From Telopea speciosissima (lineage: Eukaryota > Streptophyta > Magnoliopsida > Proteales > Proteaceae), in the NCBI RefSeq assembly GCF_018873765.1, contig NC_057919.1, forward strand, positions 20,376,698-20,440,697: a stretch of 64,000 nt of DNA, written 5' to 3'. Shown here piece by piece: positions 1 through 11,831 of this stretch. The notes beneath the pieces were generated by a model that made no database searches, had not been told where the DNA came from, and saw only the letters and a list, made by a program, of their open reading frames with translations. Positions within the stretch are counted from its first letter, which is position 1. Each line of letters opens with the position of its first letter. The position numbers and the translations under genes were made by a program.

Positions 1-464
1 CTCTCATTGGCTCCCACACTAGCGCAGACACTACATGACTAAACAACGATCTTTTGCCCAATAATATATAAGCATAATACTAGGGTTCCTTTGTCCAACT
101 CCAACTCAAAATTTCAAGGGTAATTAATTTATGAGTATAAAATAGTAAAATACTAGGGTTCCTTAGCCCAACTCCAACTCTGGATCGTGGGTGGGTTTTT
201 TGTGCAAGCCCTTTGGGCTTCGACCAAACACTTTGCCCAAGTGCCCAACCCATATATATCTAACTATCTAAGCAAGCAAAGACGTTATTCCCACATTTTA
301 TATTGAATTTTCTTATTGATTCCCCTCAAGGTTTTAAAAAAGTTGTAAGATTTTTTTTTTTTGCCCTTTTAGTATAAACATTTTTTTTTCCAATGAAGTT
401 AAATCTTGTCATTTCACATGTATATTAAAAACATATACAAAAGAAGGTGTCAAGTTATGATGAG
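1..464. other. Intergenic, nothing recognised
   Basis: AT-rich sequence without a supported gene. The phrase actagggttcct recurs at about 81 and 152, suggesting a small local duplication. Confidence 0.5.
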
Positions 465-722
465 CATGGTTCTAAGTATTGGTTATAGGCGATCCATACA
501 GATTTTGCACCTTGCCGATCTCGATACCATGCCGATACCGTATCAGTGACAGTGTGACACGGTGTGGATAAGGGGTAAAATGATTTTAAAAAAAAACATA
601 TTTTTAAAGGAGGATCAAGGGCAAATTTGTTTGATACAGCAGATCATTGTCGACACCGATCTGATACCATATCGGTTTCGAGTTGACCGATATCCGTTCT
701 GATACCATGCACTAAAACCATG
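465..722. mobile_element. hAT-like non-autonomous element, 258 bp
   Basis: The ends are inverted: catggttctaag on the left, and the reverse complement of the right end is catggttttagt. It is flanked by the 8-bp near-duplicates atgatgag (457-464) and atgacgag (723-730). The interior is made of degenerate gatac/cggt words such as gataccatatcggt. An 8-bp duplication is the hAT hallmark. No coding capacity is seen. Confidence 0.6.
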
Positions 723-1710
723 ATGACGAGTCTTCATGACTCTTGACCAGGTTTTGTGTACAAATTACAAAAGAAGGCATCAATTGAAGCCCCAACTTGA
801 GAGGCTTTATGACTCGTTACCAGGTTTCATGTTTTTTTTACCCGATTCGGGTGACTCACCCGAGTCAAAACCTATTTTTCCATCTATGGGTGATATTAAT
901 ATTTCTTATATTTTGAATTAATATAAATAATTTTTCAAAAAAAATTAAAATAAGGGCAAGAAATCGTTGCTTGGTTGTGTAGCCCTAAACCAACGCAAGG
1001 GCATATGTTTGGATGTGATTTTTTATTTCACTGGGGGCTAAACATCTTGTGTACGGTTCTATGCCTGAGTGCAGGAACCACGCAGCCAAGCAGCTTTCTT
1101 TTTCCTTTAATATAAATAGGCTTTCATATTAATAAAAAGGATTTTCTTATTAATCACCCAGCAAGAGTTGTCAATGGTAAGTGCTGCGTGTTGGGCTCAT
1201 GCCGGGGCCATGGGCATACTGAAACCCATGGTTGGTTTGGATTAGGCTTGGATTTGGACTTATACTCGGGGGCCAAAGACTCAACCTGAGCTACGCCCAA
1301 GGCCACCTGGGCCAGCCCACTCAGTTCAAGTTTTCTATAAGCAAGCCCCTCCCCCCTTTTTCTTTACTGGGTACGTAGTTCTTGGGCCTGGTATACCTAA
1401 ACATTTCCTGAAATTCAATTTAGGATATATGAAAGCAATGGATTGGCTTTCCATTTCAACCAGAGATTCAGAAAAAACTCATAGGCCCACATAGAGAGAT
1501 TAGTGGGCTATTCGCAATTGCAAAGCAATGGATGCCAGCCCAGATGAGGAGGGCTAGGAAGTTAATGCTACATATGTTGGGCTTGATAATTCTTAGCCTG
1601 CAACAACGAGGCCTTATTGATGGTCCATTTACCTTCTTACGTGATGTGGGCCTTGTGGCCAACTCGCTATCAGATAGATGGGTAGGCCCTTCTGTTTTGA
1701 GACTTGATAC
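723..1710. other. Intergenic, nothing recognised
   Basis: No conserved protein, RNA gene or bounded repeat could be identified. Short open frames here have no recognisable motif. Confidence 0.5.
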
Positions 1711-1896
1711 GAATAATTATCACCTCCAATTCGCTGCCCGCTTCAATTCCCTCCAATTCCTCACATAGGAGTAGAATGACCACCCTACCCTATCTTGGGC
1801 AGTGTGTTCGGGCAGAGGGTAGGGTGATTATTTTCGCTTCTATATTAGGAATTGGAGGAATTAGAACGGGCAGCAAATTGAACGGGATAACGATTC
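1711..1896. mobile_element. Mutator-like MITE, 186 bp
   Basis: There are long imperfect terminal inverted repeats: the left end reads gaataattatcacctccaa and the reverse complement of the right end reads gaatcgttatcccgttcaa, both continuing into a gctgccc block. It is flanked by the 9-bp direct repeat gacttgata (1701-1709 and 1897-1905; one extra c at the left junction). A 9-bp duplication fits Mutator-like elements. It has no coding capacity. The ends resemble those of the element at 59661-59819. Confidence 0.65.
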
Positions 1897-1905
1897 GACT
1901 TGATA

Positions 1906-2222
1906 TTGTTTGTAGTTTTTTTCTCCTTTTTGGCTCAGCATGTAGTTAAACTTCACAATTTGTAAGTTCATCTATCAAATGAGTCCAGCCACAAACCAAT
2001 AGAACCATTTTCCCACATGGAAAAGAGATTCTAGACTGAAACATATAATGGAGCCTGACCAGTAGCGTGTCCTTCCTGCCCCACAGGATGGGGCGAAATG
2101 ACTGCCTCATCCCCCATTAAAGGTGAAAATCCCACCCCTGTTTATGCTTCTACATTCACTCCCATTGGATCTGTGTTGATGCATCATGTAATGACCACAC
2201 TCCTAGATAGAGAATTTCAGTC
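1906..2222. other. Intergenic; short segment shared with ~59.57 kb
   Basis: No gene. The stretch at about 2092-2166 resembles 59563-59637 (gaaatgac, then aaatcccaycccc, then cactcccatt), so it is probably a dispersed repeat. Confidence 0.4.
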
Positions 2223-2881
2223 TAGGAGTGTCAATTGGTTTGGTTCTTTAATGGTTCCAGCCCTAAGGGATTAGGACCAGAACCGGACCAATAAGCTAAT
2301 CGATTCCAAACTTGAGATCCAAGACCATTAACTAATCGATGGGCCATTTTCGGTTCCAAAACGGTTCCAAGAAGTCCAAATTTTTAAAAAATAAATCCCT
2401 AACACATGCTACATATATTTAATAATATTATAATAAGATACTAATTTCAATCACATGAGTTATGCTTCTTTTTTTTTTTTAAATCACAAAACTAGTCTGT
2501 AATACCTCTTGTTTTGTATTAATTAATAAGTATGAACACCACCACTCTCATAAGTTAAGGATTATTTTAAGGTATGTTCTTAAGTTAGCATTCCCAAATG
2601 GATCTTTAAATTTACAACCAAATCATTGGTAAAATAGTAATGAGACAAATAGTACTAGCCAAAATTGAAAGACTGAAAAAAAAAACAAAAGGTTTGACCT
2701 TAGCTCTCATGACCTTTGAGGCTTAAGAATTATATAATATATAGGGTTAGGATATAAATTTGTTCATGTTCCACCGGTTCCTAATTGGTAGATCTGAAAC
2801 TGGACCAATAAGTTATTGAGTGGGTCGGTTCCGGTTCCTAGTGATCCGGTTACTGATTTTGATTCAAATTTGATACCCTTA
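2223..2881. mobile_element. hAT-like element, possibly chimeric or in a copia LTR
   Basis: The left end reads taggagtgtcaatt and the right end reads caaatttgatacccttac, the terminal style of the TAGGGGTGTCAA family seen elsewhere in the window, with ggttcc-rich subterminal words. I could not find an 8-bp target duplication. From 2562 onward the sequence is duplicated at 7532 as part of the copia LTR block, but 2223-2561 is not. The element was therefore either carried inside the LTR or is a chimera. Confidence 0.45.
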
Positions 2882-4606
2882 CTCCAACCCTTTGTAGGTC
2901 AAACTACGGTCCAGGGATAAAACCATGGCTCCCTAGGGAAACCAATTATAAATCAATTAAGGTATTGCACGCCCTGGGTTAGCCCATGGTGTCCCATGGG
3001 CGCCCCATTTTAATTTTAGGGTTTTCTATGGTTGCCCATAGGAACCCTAGTGCATCCCTGTTAGTGTTTTCCCTTCCCTCATGTGTCCCATACAATTATG
3101 GAACGCAAAAGGGACGGAGAAAATCATCTCTAATCCATTACATAGCAAGAGGGATCCATCCCATACCCCCGAATGCGCAGCGAAAATAAATCGATTCGGG
3201 TCTATTTCGCATCCCATGAATATTTAATAATTAATAACAAGGAGAATCAATAAAGAATTGCTAACCTGGTGAGCCTCAAGTGTTGCTCCTCCAATAGACA
3301 ATGGTTCTTCCTCCAATGAGCGCTCCAAGTAATCAAATCTGAACCTCCGATGGTGCTACCAAGGTTTTTCAAGCCAATCCCAGATGCTCTCAAATTCTTC
3401 AGCACAGATCTGGGTTTCTAAAACCCTAACTCTCAATTGCAGTAGAGAGAAAATAGAAGAAGAAGAAGAGAGATCACAAGAGGGAGAGAGAGAGAGCAGA
3501 ACGTAGGAGAAAGGGGGCCAAGCAAAAACGTGGAGCACTGCCCCCCTTCTGCGTTTTTGGTCCCCTTATATAGAGCTAGGGTTTAATTAAAAACCTGGAT
3601 AGGATTAGATTAATCCTTGTGAGAGTCTGACTCCCTCTCTCTCTTTGTTTGGCAGTTCTGTTTAAACTTAAAGTGCTTCAAAAAGGTGAAGAAGTAGAAT
3701 CTAATAGGAAAAGTATTAATTAGTTACTTTATTTAATATTTATGGATAATTACAATTAGCACCATATCCATTAATTAAATAAAGATCCAATAAATTTAGA
3801 AAATTCCAAATAACTCCCTATATGATAATAAATTATCATATACAACCCCCCCACTAATCAACACCATCATTATGGAATCTAGGGCATGTACACATGTACT
3901 GTCAAATCCCAATCCATAGTACATGTTCATATAAGAGCGTCTGTGCATCTGATCGGGTCCCGCAAAACTCAATAAAATACTTTGTTCAAATATCATATAT
4001 AATCTATTATTTTATGTAAAATAAATTTTTGCAAAATCATTTCCAAAACGGCACTGGATCCAGATTCCAATCCGACCATACACAGATAGTCTCAATCTTG
4101 GTGTTCCCCAATCGGACAATGGTGACCATGTTGAGTAACTCCTTCACTCACAAAGTGTTCACGCATTCCCAGAACACCGGCTTTGACTCGCTCGAGTCTC
4201 AGTCATTGATGAACCAAAGAATGCGATTACACTTTACAGCGACAGGGTTCCCTTAGGCAAAGGGTGTCGGTGACACATGTCTATCCCTTCCTACATCTGA
4301 CAGTAATACATGAGGGAATCGAAAAAGTAGATTCTTCGTCAATACACACATCAAACATGTGAATGCTCGCATTCGTACCCTGACATCACATGTCTAGGCA
4401 TACCCAATGCGACGACCATATGATAAGGGTGCCCAGCCCAAACCCTAGTCGTGACTACCATTTTAAGTAAAACTTACAGACACATAATGCTCAAAAAGTT
4501 TATATTGCATGTGATAATATTAAACTAGAATGTATAAAAGTTCAATACAAAGAAAAATCGGATTGAACCGGACCGAACCAGGTTTGATGGACACACAAGT
4601 CCAACA
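2562..4606 (-). repeat. 3' LTR (minus strand) of copia element
   Basis: A block of about 2 kb repeated, with small differences, at 7532-9599. On the minus strand it begins TGTTGGACTTGTGTGTCC, immediately preceded by a purine-rich tract (aagtgggagat) typical of the copia polypurine primer. The outer end is not certain because the shared block may be truncated in the other copy. It contains a CT/GA-rich stretch and a TATA-like cttatatagagc near 3566. Confidence 0.7.
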
Positions 4607-4790
4607 ATCTCCCACTTGTACATCAAAACCAATTCCCCATACATTTTAAACCCATGCCCTCCATGTGTTTCTCAAACACTCCTGGAGACAAACCCTTTGT
4701 CATGGCATTAGACACATTTTCAGTTGTGTCCACTTTAGAGATACTCACGTCGTCCTGCAGGATAATCTCTCCGATGAGGTGATACTTTCG

Positions 4791-5465
4791 CTACACGTGC
4801 TTGTTCCTCTTATGAGCCCTAAGCTCCTTAGCTTGTGCAATGGCCCTTCTGTTGTCACATAACAGGGGAATAGGGCCCTTGACAAGGTCAGGGACGATCT
4901 CCAAATCTGATAGGAATTTCCTCAGCCAAACACCTTCTTTTGCTACATCGCAAGCTGCAAGGTATTCTGCTTCAGTAGTGGAATCAGCTGTAGACTTCTG
5001 TTTCGCACTCCGCCACACAATGACACCTCCATCCATTAGATATACCATCCCGGACGTGGATTTTCTATCATCTTTGTTAGTTTGGAAATCCGAGTCTGTG
5101 TATCCTAATACTGACAACTGATCAGATCCAAAAACCAATAAGTATTCCTTAGTCCTTCTCAGGAACTTAAGGATATTCTTGACAGCACTCCAATACTCCC
5201 GTCCAGGGTTAGATTGGTAACGACTTACCATACCTACTGCATAGCAAATGTTTGGCCTCGTACACAACATAGCGTACATAAGACTCCCTACTGCTAAAGC
5301 ATAGGGAATCCTCTTCATCCCTTCAATGTCTGTCTGAGATTGAGGACATTGAGATCTGAAAAGACTGACTCTATGTCGGAAGGGAACACTTCCCCTCTTG
5401 GAGTTCTCTATGCAAAATCTGGCCAAGACTTTGTCTATATAGGTAGCCTGTAACAAGCCTAGCAT
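4791..5465 (-). pseudogene. Copia RT C-terminus / RNase H fragment
   Basis: A 224-residue open frame holding the end of reverse transcriptase and the RNase H domain. It has the family motifs STTEAEYLAACDVAKEGVW and CDNRRAIAQAKE and ends at HKRNKHV, just short of the usual C-terminus. It follows the YVDD fragment on the same strand after a break. This is part of the element at 2562-9599 and not a host gene. Confidence 0.85.
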
Positions 5466-5471
5466 CCTTTT

Positions 5472-5792
5472 CTAGCGATCTCTCACGAGTTTGATCCCAA
5501 GGATATAGCTAATTTCACCAAGGTCTTTCATCGAAAATGTTGTGGATAACCACTGTTTTACTGATGAAAAAAATCCTACATTGTTACCAATTAGCAATAT
5601 GTCATCTACGTATAAAACAAGAAAACATACTGCCCTCCCACTGATCTTCTTGTAAATGCATGGTTCATCCATGTTTTGATCAAAACCAAACGATTTGATT
5701 GGTTGATCAAACCTGATGTTCCAGCTCCTGAAAGTCTGCTTCAATCCATAAATGGACCTCTGCAATTTGCACACTTTTCTTTCTTCCTCCAA
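5472..5792 (-). pseudogene. Copia reverse transcriptase core fragment (YVDD)
   Basis: A 106-residue frame containing the SIYGLKQ motif and the catalytic box LVLYVDDILLIGN of copia reverse transcriptases. It is separated from the upstream fragment (5811-6143) and the downstream fragment (4791-5465) by stops or frame changes, so the polyprotein is dead at this locus. Confidence 0.85.
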
Positions 5793-5810
5793 GGAAGAGA
5801 ACCCCTCTTG

Positions 5811-6143
5811 CTATTCCATGTAGATTTCTTCTTGAAGAAATCTATTTAGAAATGTAGTTTGCACATCCATCTGCCCGATCTCATAATCAAAGGATGCTGC
5901 GATAGCCAATAAAATCCTGATGGATTTCATCGTCGTCACTGGTGAAAAGGTTTCCTTATAGACTATACCCTCTTTCTGGGTATAGCCCTTTGCCACCAAT
6001 CTCGCTTTAAATCTTTCGGTCTTTCCATCTGCGTCGTTTTTCCTCTTGAAGATCCATTTGCATCCAATCGACTTTACGCCAAGTGGTGGATCGACTAGAG
6101 TCCAGACCTTATTGGAATGCATCAAATCGATTTCAGAGCGCAT
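5811..6143 (-). pseudogene. Copia reverse transcriptase N-terminal fragment
   Basis: A 110-residue frame with the start of the copia RT domain: GCKWIFKRK, FKARLVAKGYTQKEG, ETFSPV and the IGQMDVQTTFLN region. In this last region the usual DVKTAFLNG carries changes. It belongs to the element at 2562-9599. Confidence 0.85.
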
Positions 6144-6302
6144 TGCCTACAACCACCTAGTGGCATCAACATCGTTAAGAGCCTCAGAGTATGTCATCGG
6201 ATCATCATCCGATTCAACCAATACCATCTGGAACTCTTGCACTGTTTCCTCTTCGGTTAGAAGAGTAAGCCTGGTGGGTGGTCTAATAGTCCTCCCATTG
6301 CG

Positions 6303-7530
6303 TCAAGGTTCTTCAGGTGTTAGTATTTCAGTGGGTATGTCAATTGGTCTCATTTCTGGAAGCGAAGTTTCTGAGCTATCCAATAGCTCTTTAATGACTA
6401 CTGGTTCGGAGCTCTGGGTTAGCATTTCTTCCTCTAGAAATGTGATGTGTTTACTTATAATGACCTTTTGGTCAACCGTAGGGGTGTCAATACCCAACCC
6501 GAACCGATGAAATGGCCCAAACCAGCCCGAACGAGCCCGAACCACACCAGACCAAACTCTTAATGGTTCGGTTCGGTTTGTGGATCCAGAAAGGCAAACG
6601 GTTTGGTTTGGTTTGGGCTAGCCCGACGGTGCACCGGTAGCCTGAACCGTTAGGCCCGAACCCAAACCGAACTGACCTAACCCGATAAATGAGTAAATCA
6701 GTAACTGCCTAATGCCCCATTGCCCCCTAAATGTGTTGTGATAGTTTCTCACTTTATCTCATATCCTTTGTTAGTGATTACCCAACCAATTGTATCCATA
6801 GGCCATAGGACATAGGATACAAAGATGCATTGTATTTGAAATATTTTATGTACTTAAAAGAGAAAGAGAAGAAAAATTAGCATTAACCGGACCTTACTAG
6901 TTATATAAAACCGGTACCAAATCGAATCCAAACCGATATCAACCCGTTATCATAAATCGAAACTGACACGAAACCAAACCGCACCGAAACCGAATATTTC
7001 TTAACGGTTTGGTTTCGGTTTCTATAAAAGTCACACCGAAACAGAAAAGCCCAAACCAAAACCGGCCCAAACCGGCCCTTTGACACCCCTAGTCAACCGG
7101 GTCATAGAAATAATAGCCTATCGTGCCTTTAGGGTAGCCTAAGAAATAGCATCTTGAAGTCCTGGATTCCAACTTGTCTGTCTGTTGCTTTCGTACATGT
7201 GTTATGCAACCCCATACCCTAAGATGTTGAAGACTGGGCTTGCGCCCTTTCCACAACTCAATGGGTGTCTTGGCTACAGACTTGGATGAAACCATATTCA
7301 AGATATAAATCATTGTTTCTAAAGCGTACCCCCAGAAAGAGAGAGGCAGCTCACTATAAGTGAGCATCATTCGGACCATATCCAATAGGGTCCGATTGTG
7401 TCGTTCGAATACACCATTTTGTTGTAGTGAGCCTGGATTAGTTAGTTGACTAACTATCCCTTATGATATGAGGTATTCTCTAAATTCATCCGATAGATAC
7501 TCCCCTCCACGATCTGATCGTAAGGACTTG
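6303..7530 (-). pseudogene. Copia integrase C-terminal region, split by a transposon
   Basis: Minus-strand integrase sequence: an SDRGGEYLS box near 7500, then HLRVWGC and a YFLGYPKGT motif in 7089-7385, interrupted by 6479-7091 and resuming at about 6470 with QKVIISKHITFLEEE. The interruption carries an exact 8-bp duplication, so the coding sequence was continuous before the insertion. The integrase N-terminal half (zinc finger and first catalytic Asp) is absent. Confidence 0.8.
6479..7091. mobile_element. hAT-like non-autonomous element, 613 bp, nested in copia
   Basis: Starts taggggtgtcaa and ends ttgacacccccta-like (ttgacacccct a), so its ends are perfect inverted repeats of about 12 bp. 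It is flanked by the exact 8-bp duplication gtcaaccg (6471-6478 and 7092-7099). The interior is rich in degenerate aaccgaacc/ggttcggttt words. There is no transposase. It splits the integrase frame of the copia element. Confidence 0.85.
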
Positions 7531-7531
7531 A

Positions 7532-9599
7532 TTATTTTAAGGTATGTTCTTAAGTTAGCATTCCCAAATGGATCTTTAAATTTACAACCAAATCATTGGT
7601 AAAATAGTAATGAGACAAATAGTACTAGCCAAAATTGAAAGACTAAAAAAAAAACAAAAGGTTTGACCTTAGCTCTCATGACCTTTGAGGCTTAAGAATT
7701 ATATAATATATAGGGTTAGGATACAAATTTGTTCCTGTTCCACCGGTTCCTAATTGGTAGATCTGAAACCAGACCAATAAGTTATTGAGTGGGTCGATTC
7801 CGGTTCCTAGTGGTCCGGTTATCGATTTTGATTCAAATTTGACACCCTTACTCCAACCCTTTGTAGGTCAAACTACGGTCCAGGGATAAAACCATGGCTC
7901 CCTAGAGAAACCAATTATAAACCAATTAGGGTATTGCATGTCCTAGGTTAGCCCATGGTGTCCCATAGGCACCCCATTTTAATTCTAGGGTTTCCCATGA
8001 TTGCCCATGGGAACCCTAGTGCATCCCTGTTAGGGTTTTCCCTTCCCTCATGTGTCCCATGCAATTATGGAACGCAAAAGGGACGGAGAAAATCATCTCT
8101 AATCCATCACATGGCAAGAGGGATCCATCCCATTCCTGAATGCGCAACGGAAATAAATTGATTCGGGTCTATTTCGCATCCGATGAATATTTAATAATTA
8201 GTAATAGGAGGAATCAATAAAGAATTGCTAACCTAGTGAGCCTCAAGTGTTGTTCCTTCAATAGACAATGGTTCTTCCTCCAATGAGCGCTCCAAGTAAT
8301 CAAATCTGAACCTCCAATGGTGCTACCAAGGTTTTTCAAGCCAATCCCAGATGCTCTCAAATTCTTCAGCACAGATCTGGGTTTCTAAAACCCTAACTCT
8401 CAATTGCAGTAGAGAGAAAATAGAAGAAGAAGAATAGAGATCACAAGAGGGAGAGAGAGAGAGCAGAACGCAGGAGAGAGGGGGTCAGGAAAAAACGTAG
8501 AGCACTGGCCCCCTTCTGCGTTTTTGGTCCCCTTATATAGAGCTAGGGTTTAATTAAAAACCCTGATAGGATTAGATCAATCCCTGTGAGAGTTTGACTC
8601 TCTCTCTCTCTCTTTGTTTGGTAGTTCTGTTTAAACTTCAAGTACTTCAAAAAGGTGAAGAAGCAAAATCTAATAGCGAAAGTATTAATTAGTTACTTTA
8701 TTTAATATTTATGGATAATTACAATTAGCACATTATCCATTAATTAAATAAAGATTCAATTAATTTAAAAAATTCCAAATAACTCCCTATATGATAACAA
8801 ATTATCATATACAACCCCCTACTAATCAACACCATCATTATGTAATCTAGGGCATGTACACATGTATTGCCAAACCCCAATCTATAGTACATGTCCATAT
8901 AAGAGCGTTTGTGCATCTGATCGGGTCCCGCAAAACTCGATAAAACACTTTGATCTTTTGTTTGGTAAACACTTTGTTCAAATAATCATATATAATATAT
9001 TATTTTATGTAAAATAGATTTTTGCAAAACCATTTCCAAAACGGCATTGGATCCAGATTCCAATCCGACCATACACAGACAGTCTCAATCTTGGTGTTCC
9101 CCAATCGGGCAGTGGTGACCATGTTGAGAAACTCCTTCACTCACAAAGTGTTCATGCATTCCCAGAACACCGGCTTTGACTCGCTTGAGTCTTAGTCATT
9201 GATGAACCAAAGAATGCGATCACACTTTGCAGCGACAAGGTTCCCTCAAGCAAAGGGTGTTGGTGACACATGTTTATCCCTTCCTACATCTGGCAGTAAT
9301 ACATGAGGGAATCGACAAAGTAGATTCTTCGCCAATACACACATCAAACATGTGAGTACTCACATTCGTACCTCGACATCACATGTCTAGGCATACCCAA
9401 TGCGATGACCATATGATAAGGGTGCCCAACCCAAACCCTAATCGTGACTACCATTTAAAGTAAAACTTACAGACACATAATGCTCAAAAAGTTTATATCG
9501 CATGTGATAATATTAAACTAGAATGTATAAAAGTTCAATACAAAGAACAACCGGATTGAACCGGACCAATCTGGGTTTGATGGACACACAAGTCCAACA
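7532..9599 (-). repeat. 5' LTR block (minus strand) of copia element
   Basis: Second copy of the ~2 kb block at 2562-4606, ending on the + strand in the same acacacaagtccaaca. It differs by scattered substitutions and small indels, including an extra segment at about 8950-8973 with a partial repeat of aaacactttg. At its lower end it abuts integrase sequence directly, without a primer-binding site, so an internal deletion has occurred. Confidence 0.75.
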
Positions 9600-9670
9600 C
9601 CCTTATTATTATTATGAAACTAGACAATTAGTCTATGCTAAGCACGGAGAAAACCAACAAAATATGGGTA

Positions 9671-9847
9671 AGAGAACACTGTTTGGGCCTCTGGAGCCTG
9701 CATGCGAGAGCTAGCCAATGGGAGCATGCGTGCAAGCATTGCCTTGGGCGGTATTTTCGTATTTCCATGGGGCAGCATGGTACTTTTTTGCGCTTTTGTA
9801 GGGGCAGGAGCCACACGGGCCATGCGACCAGCAGGTAGTGTTCTTTT
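9671..9847. mobile_element. MITE-like inverted-repeat element
   Basis: The left end agagaacactgtttgggcc and the reverse complement of the right end (aaaagaacactacctgctgg) share an agaacact terminus. Inside are gcatgcg and gggccatgcg words. No clear target duplication was found, so the exact edges are provisional. All open frames on both strands here are by-products of the repeat. Confidence 0.4.
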
Positions 9848-10708
9848 CCGCTTAAATTATTTAGATAATAATTATAAGTTATATTATTAGGAGAAAAAAA
9901 TTGTAGCATGCCTTCATTTGGAAGTAGACTACCACGTCTGGATTATCCTCCTGGGTTCCTTTTTCCTTTTATGCCCCACCATTTTAGTACTTTTATCCTT
10001 GTCTTTTCAATAATCAGAACAAATTTACTCAAAGCTGCAAAGAGGAAATGTTAATTGGTTTTATACTTTTTTATCTTTATGTGTAATAACTGAATTTGGT
10101 TGAAATTTTCTAAATTAATAGATGATAATGTGGACAATATTTCTACAAATTTTAAATGCCAATAGAACTACCACATGGTAGATATTCAGTCAATGAGAGA
10201 CGTCTCAACAAAAGGTTGCTAAATGAGTTCTCCCTTAAAAATAATTAGGATGTATCTTGAGCTTTGGACCTATATCCTTCTATAAATTGGGACCTTGTAG
10301 TTTTTTGGCCTTCACTATTGATGTACTTGATGCCCTCTCCAACTTATGTTTGGTTATGAAGAAGTTGCTTGAATAGTCTCTCTAGGGACGACCCCACTTC
10401 AAGATTTTACATATTTTTCGTACTAGTAATCTTGAGATGTTGGGAGTTATAAAGGATAGTCCCATTCGATTATTTTGTCTTTAATGCCTTCATAAACATG
10501 TGGAGTTCTCTCTACCTAATGCCTTAAGGTTTTGGGTTGGTTCATCAGATACTTAATTATAAATAACGAGAGGACCTCAAATAAAATGTTGGCGCAGTAG
10601 TTGATATGTGATCTTGCTGTGTAATCCTTCTCATAAAGGTAGGTGTTCTTGCTCCCTGTAAAGATTGAATTTTGCCAACCTCAACCAATCCTAACAAATA
10701 AAAAGACT
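9848..10708. other. Intergenic, nothing recognised
   Basis: AT-rich; no protein domain, RNA gene or bounded repeat identified. Confidence 0.5.
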
Positions 10709-11140
10709 TTGTACCGGTCCTATTTGTTTGACAGATAAAAAGGGGTGGGAAACTTGTAAGGATGGGTCCCACAAGTTGTGGGTTGGGTTGACAAGGAAAG
10801 AAAAAGAAAGGAAATAATGGAATATGCATTTTGTAGTGGGGTGAATATGGGGTGGGATTCCATGAGAATTAAAGGAAATAGGAATAGGAGAGAGAGAGAC
10901 TCAAAAGTAACTTTTCCACGAATAGTGCTGAAATTGGTAGGACTTTGAAAGTGAATGGGGTGGGAAAAAAAGGGGTGTCACCTCACCAGACAAGAATAAA
11001 TGTATTTAATGAACTTGTTTGGAAGTTTCCCACCCCATCTAACCAAATAGTCACATTTGTGATAGTTTGTAGGAAACAAGTACAAGTTCCCCCCCCCCTT
11101 TCTACCTTTCCACTTTTCTCTGTCAAACAAACAGAGTTAC
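10709..11140. mobile_element. Candidate MITE with tttgtttgacaga termini
   Basis: The left end reads ctatttgtttgacagataaa. The reverse complement of the right end reads ctctgtttgtttgacagaga. The inverted ends lie about 430 bp apart and enclose gggtggga/tcccaccc words. No target duplication was established. The superfamily is uncertain. Confidence 0.35.
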
Positions 11141-11831
11141 TAGTATGTACGCTAGAAAACATTTTTTCATCCAAAAAAATTGATTTACAAGTCTCTTACT
11201 TCTAAGACATTTTCAACCTGACCTCCAACATAATTTATACTTGATATTTACACCATTATATAGTACTCACGAAAACCTTTCCGATGGTATTTTGATAATA
11301 AAAAATTGACAGTCGGATTGATAGATATCACTCTCGAAAGATCCCAATGAGAAAAAACACAAAAAATTCAGAAAACTAGCGAATGTCAAAATTTGCCAAC
11401 GAATCTTGCAATTTGCTGATGATATTCCTCTACCCCTCTGTTTGTAAATGTAGGTACCAATTTTTACCCTCCTAAAAGAAACCTCCAAATAAGTTATCTA
11501 GGGGCCATGTGGTAAAAATGATATTTTTACCCCTGAAGATGAGTGCAAAAAAATACGCATAACTCACCAAAATACAGCAAAAACATAAAAAGAAGGGTTT
11601 GACAAGATTCACCAATGAACCACAAAAATCGTTGACGAAATGTGATTTATCCAGCAAATTTGGAAAATCACGGGCGAAACCCATTGTTTTTCAATGGTGA
11701 AAAATCCAATTTGTTGGTGAAATTACATACCCGTGTCCACCCAAAAATAGAGATTGTGTGTTGTGCTGAAAGCTTATGATTTTCCACTTTGGCCCATTGA
11801 GTTGGCCAATAAGGATCGAGATGTGATAGAT
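11141..11831. other. Intergenic, nothing recognised
   Basis: No supported feature. Short ORFs lack motifs. Confidence 0.5.

Larger units (their letters stand above)
2562..9599 (-). mobile_element. Decayed Ty1/copia LTR retrotransposon
   Basis: Two direct LTR blocks (2562-4606 and 7532-9599) flank an internal region of about 2.9 kb. Read on the minus strand this encodes, in order, the end of integrase, a reverse transcriptase with a YVDD box, and RNase H. Gag, protease, primer-binding site and the first part of integrase are missing: the 5' LTR block is joined directly to integrase at 7531/7532. The frame is broken by stops and frameshifts between the remaining ORFs, and a 613-bp hAT-like element sits in the integrase/RT linker. 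The copy cannot be autonomous. Confidence 0.8.

Noticed and set aside
6046-6510. 154-codon + strand ORF
   Set aside because: It is the antisense of copia RT/integrase sequence on the minus strand.
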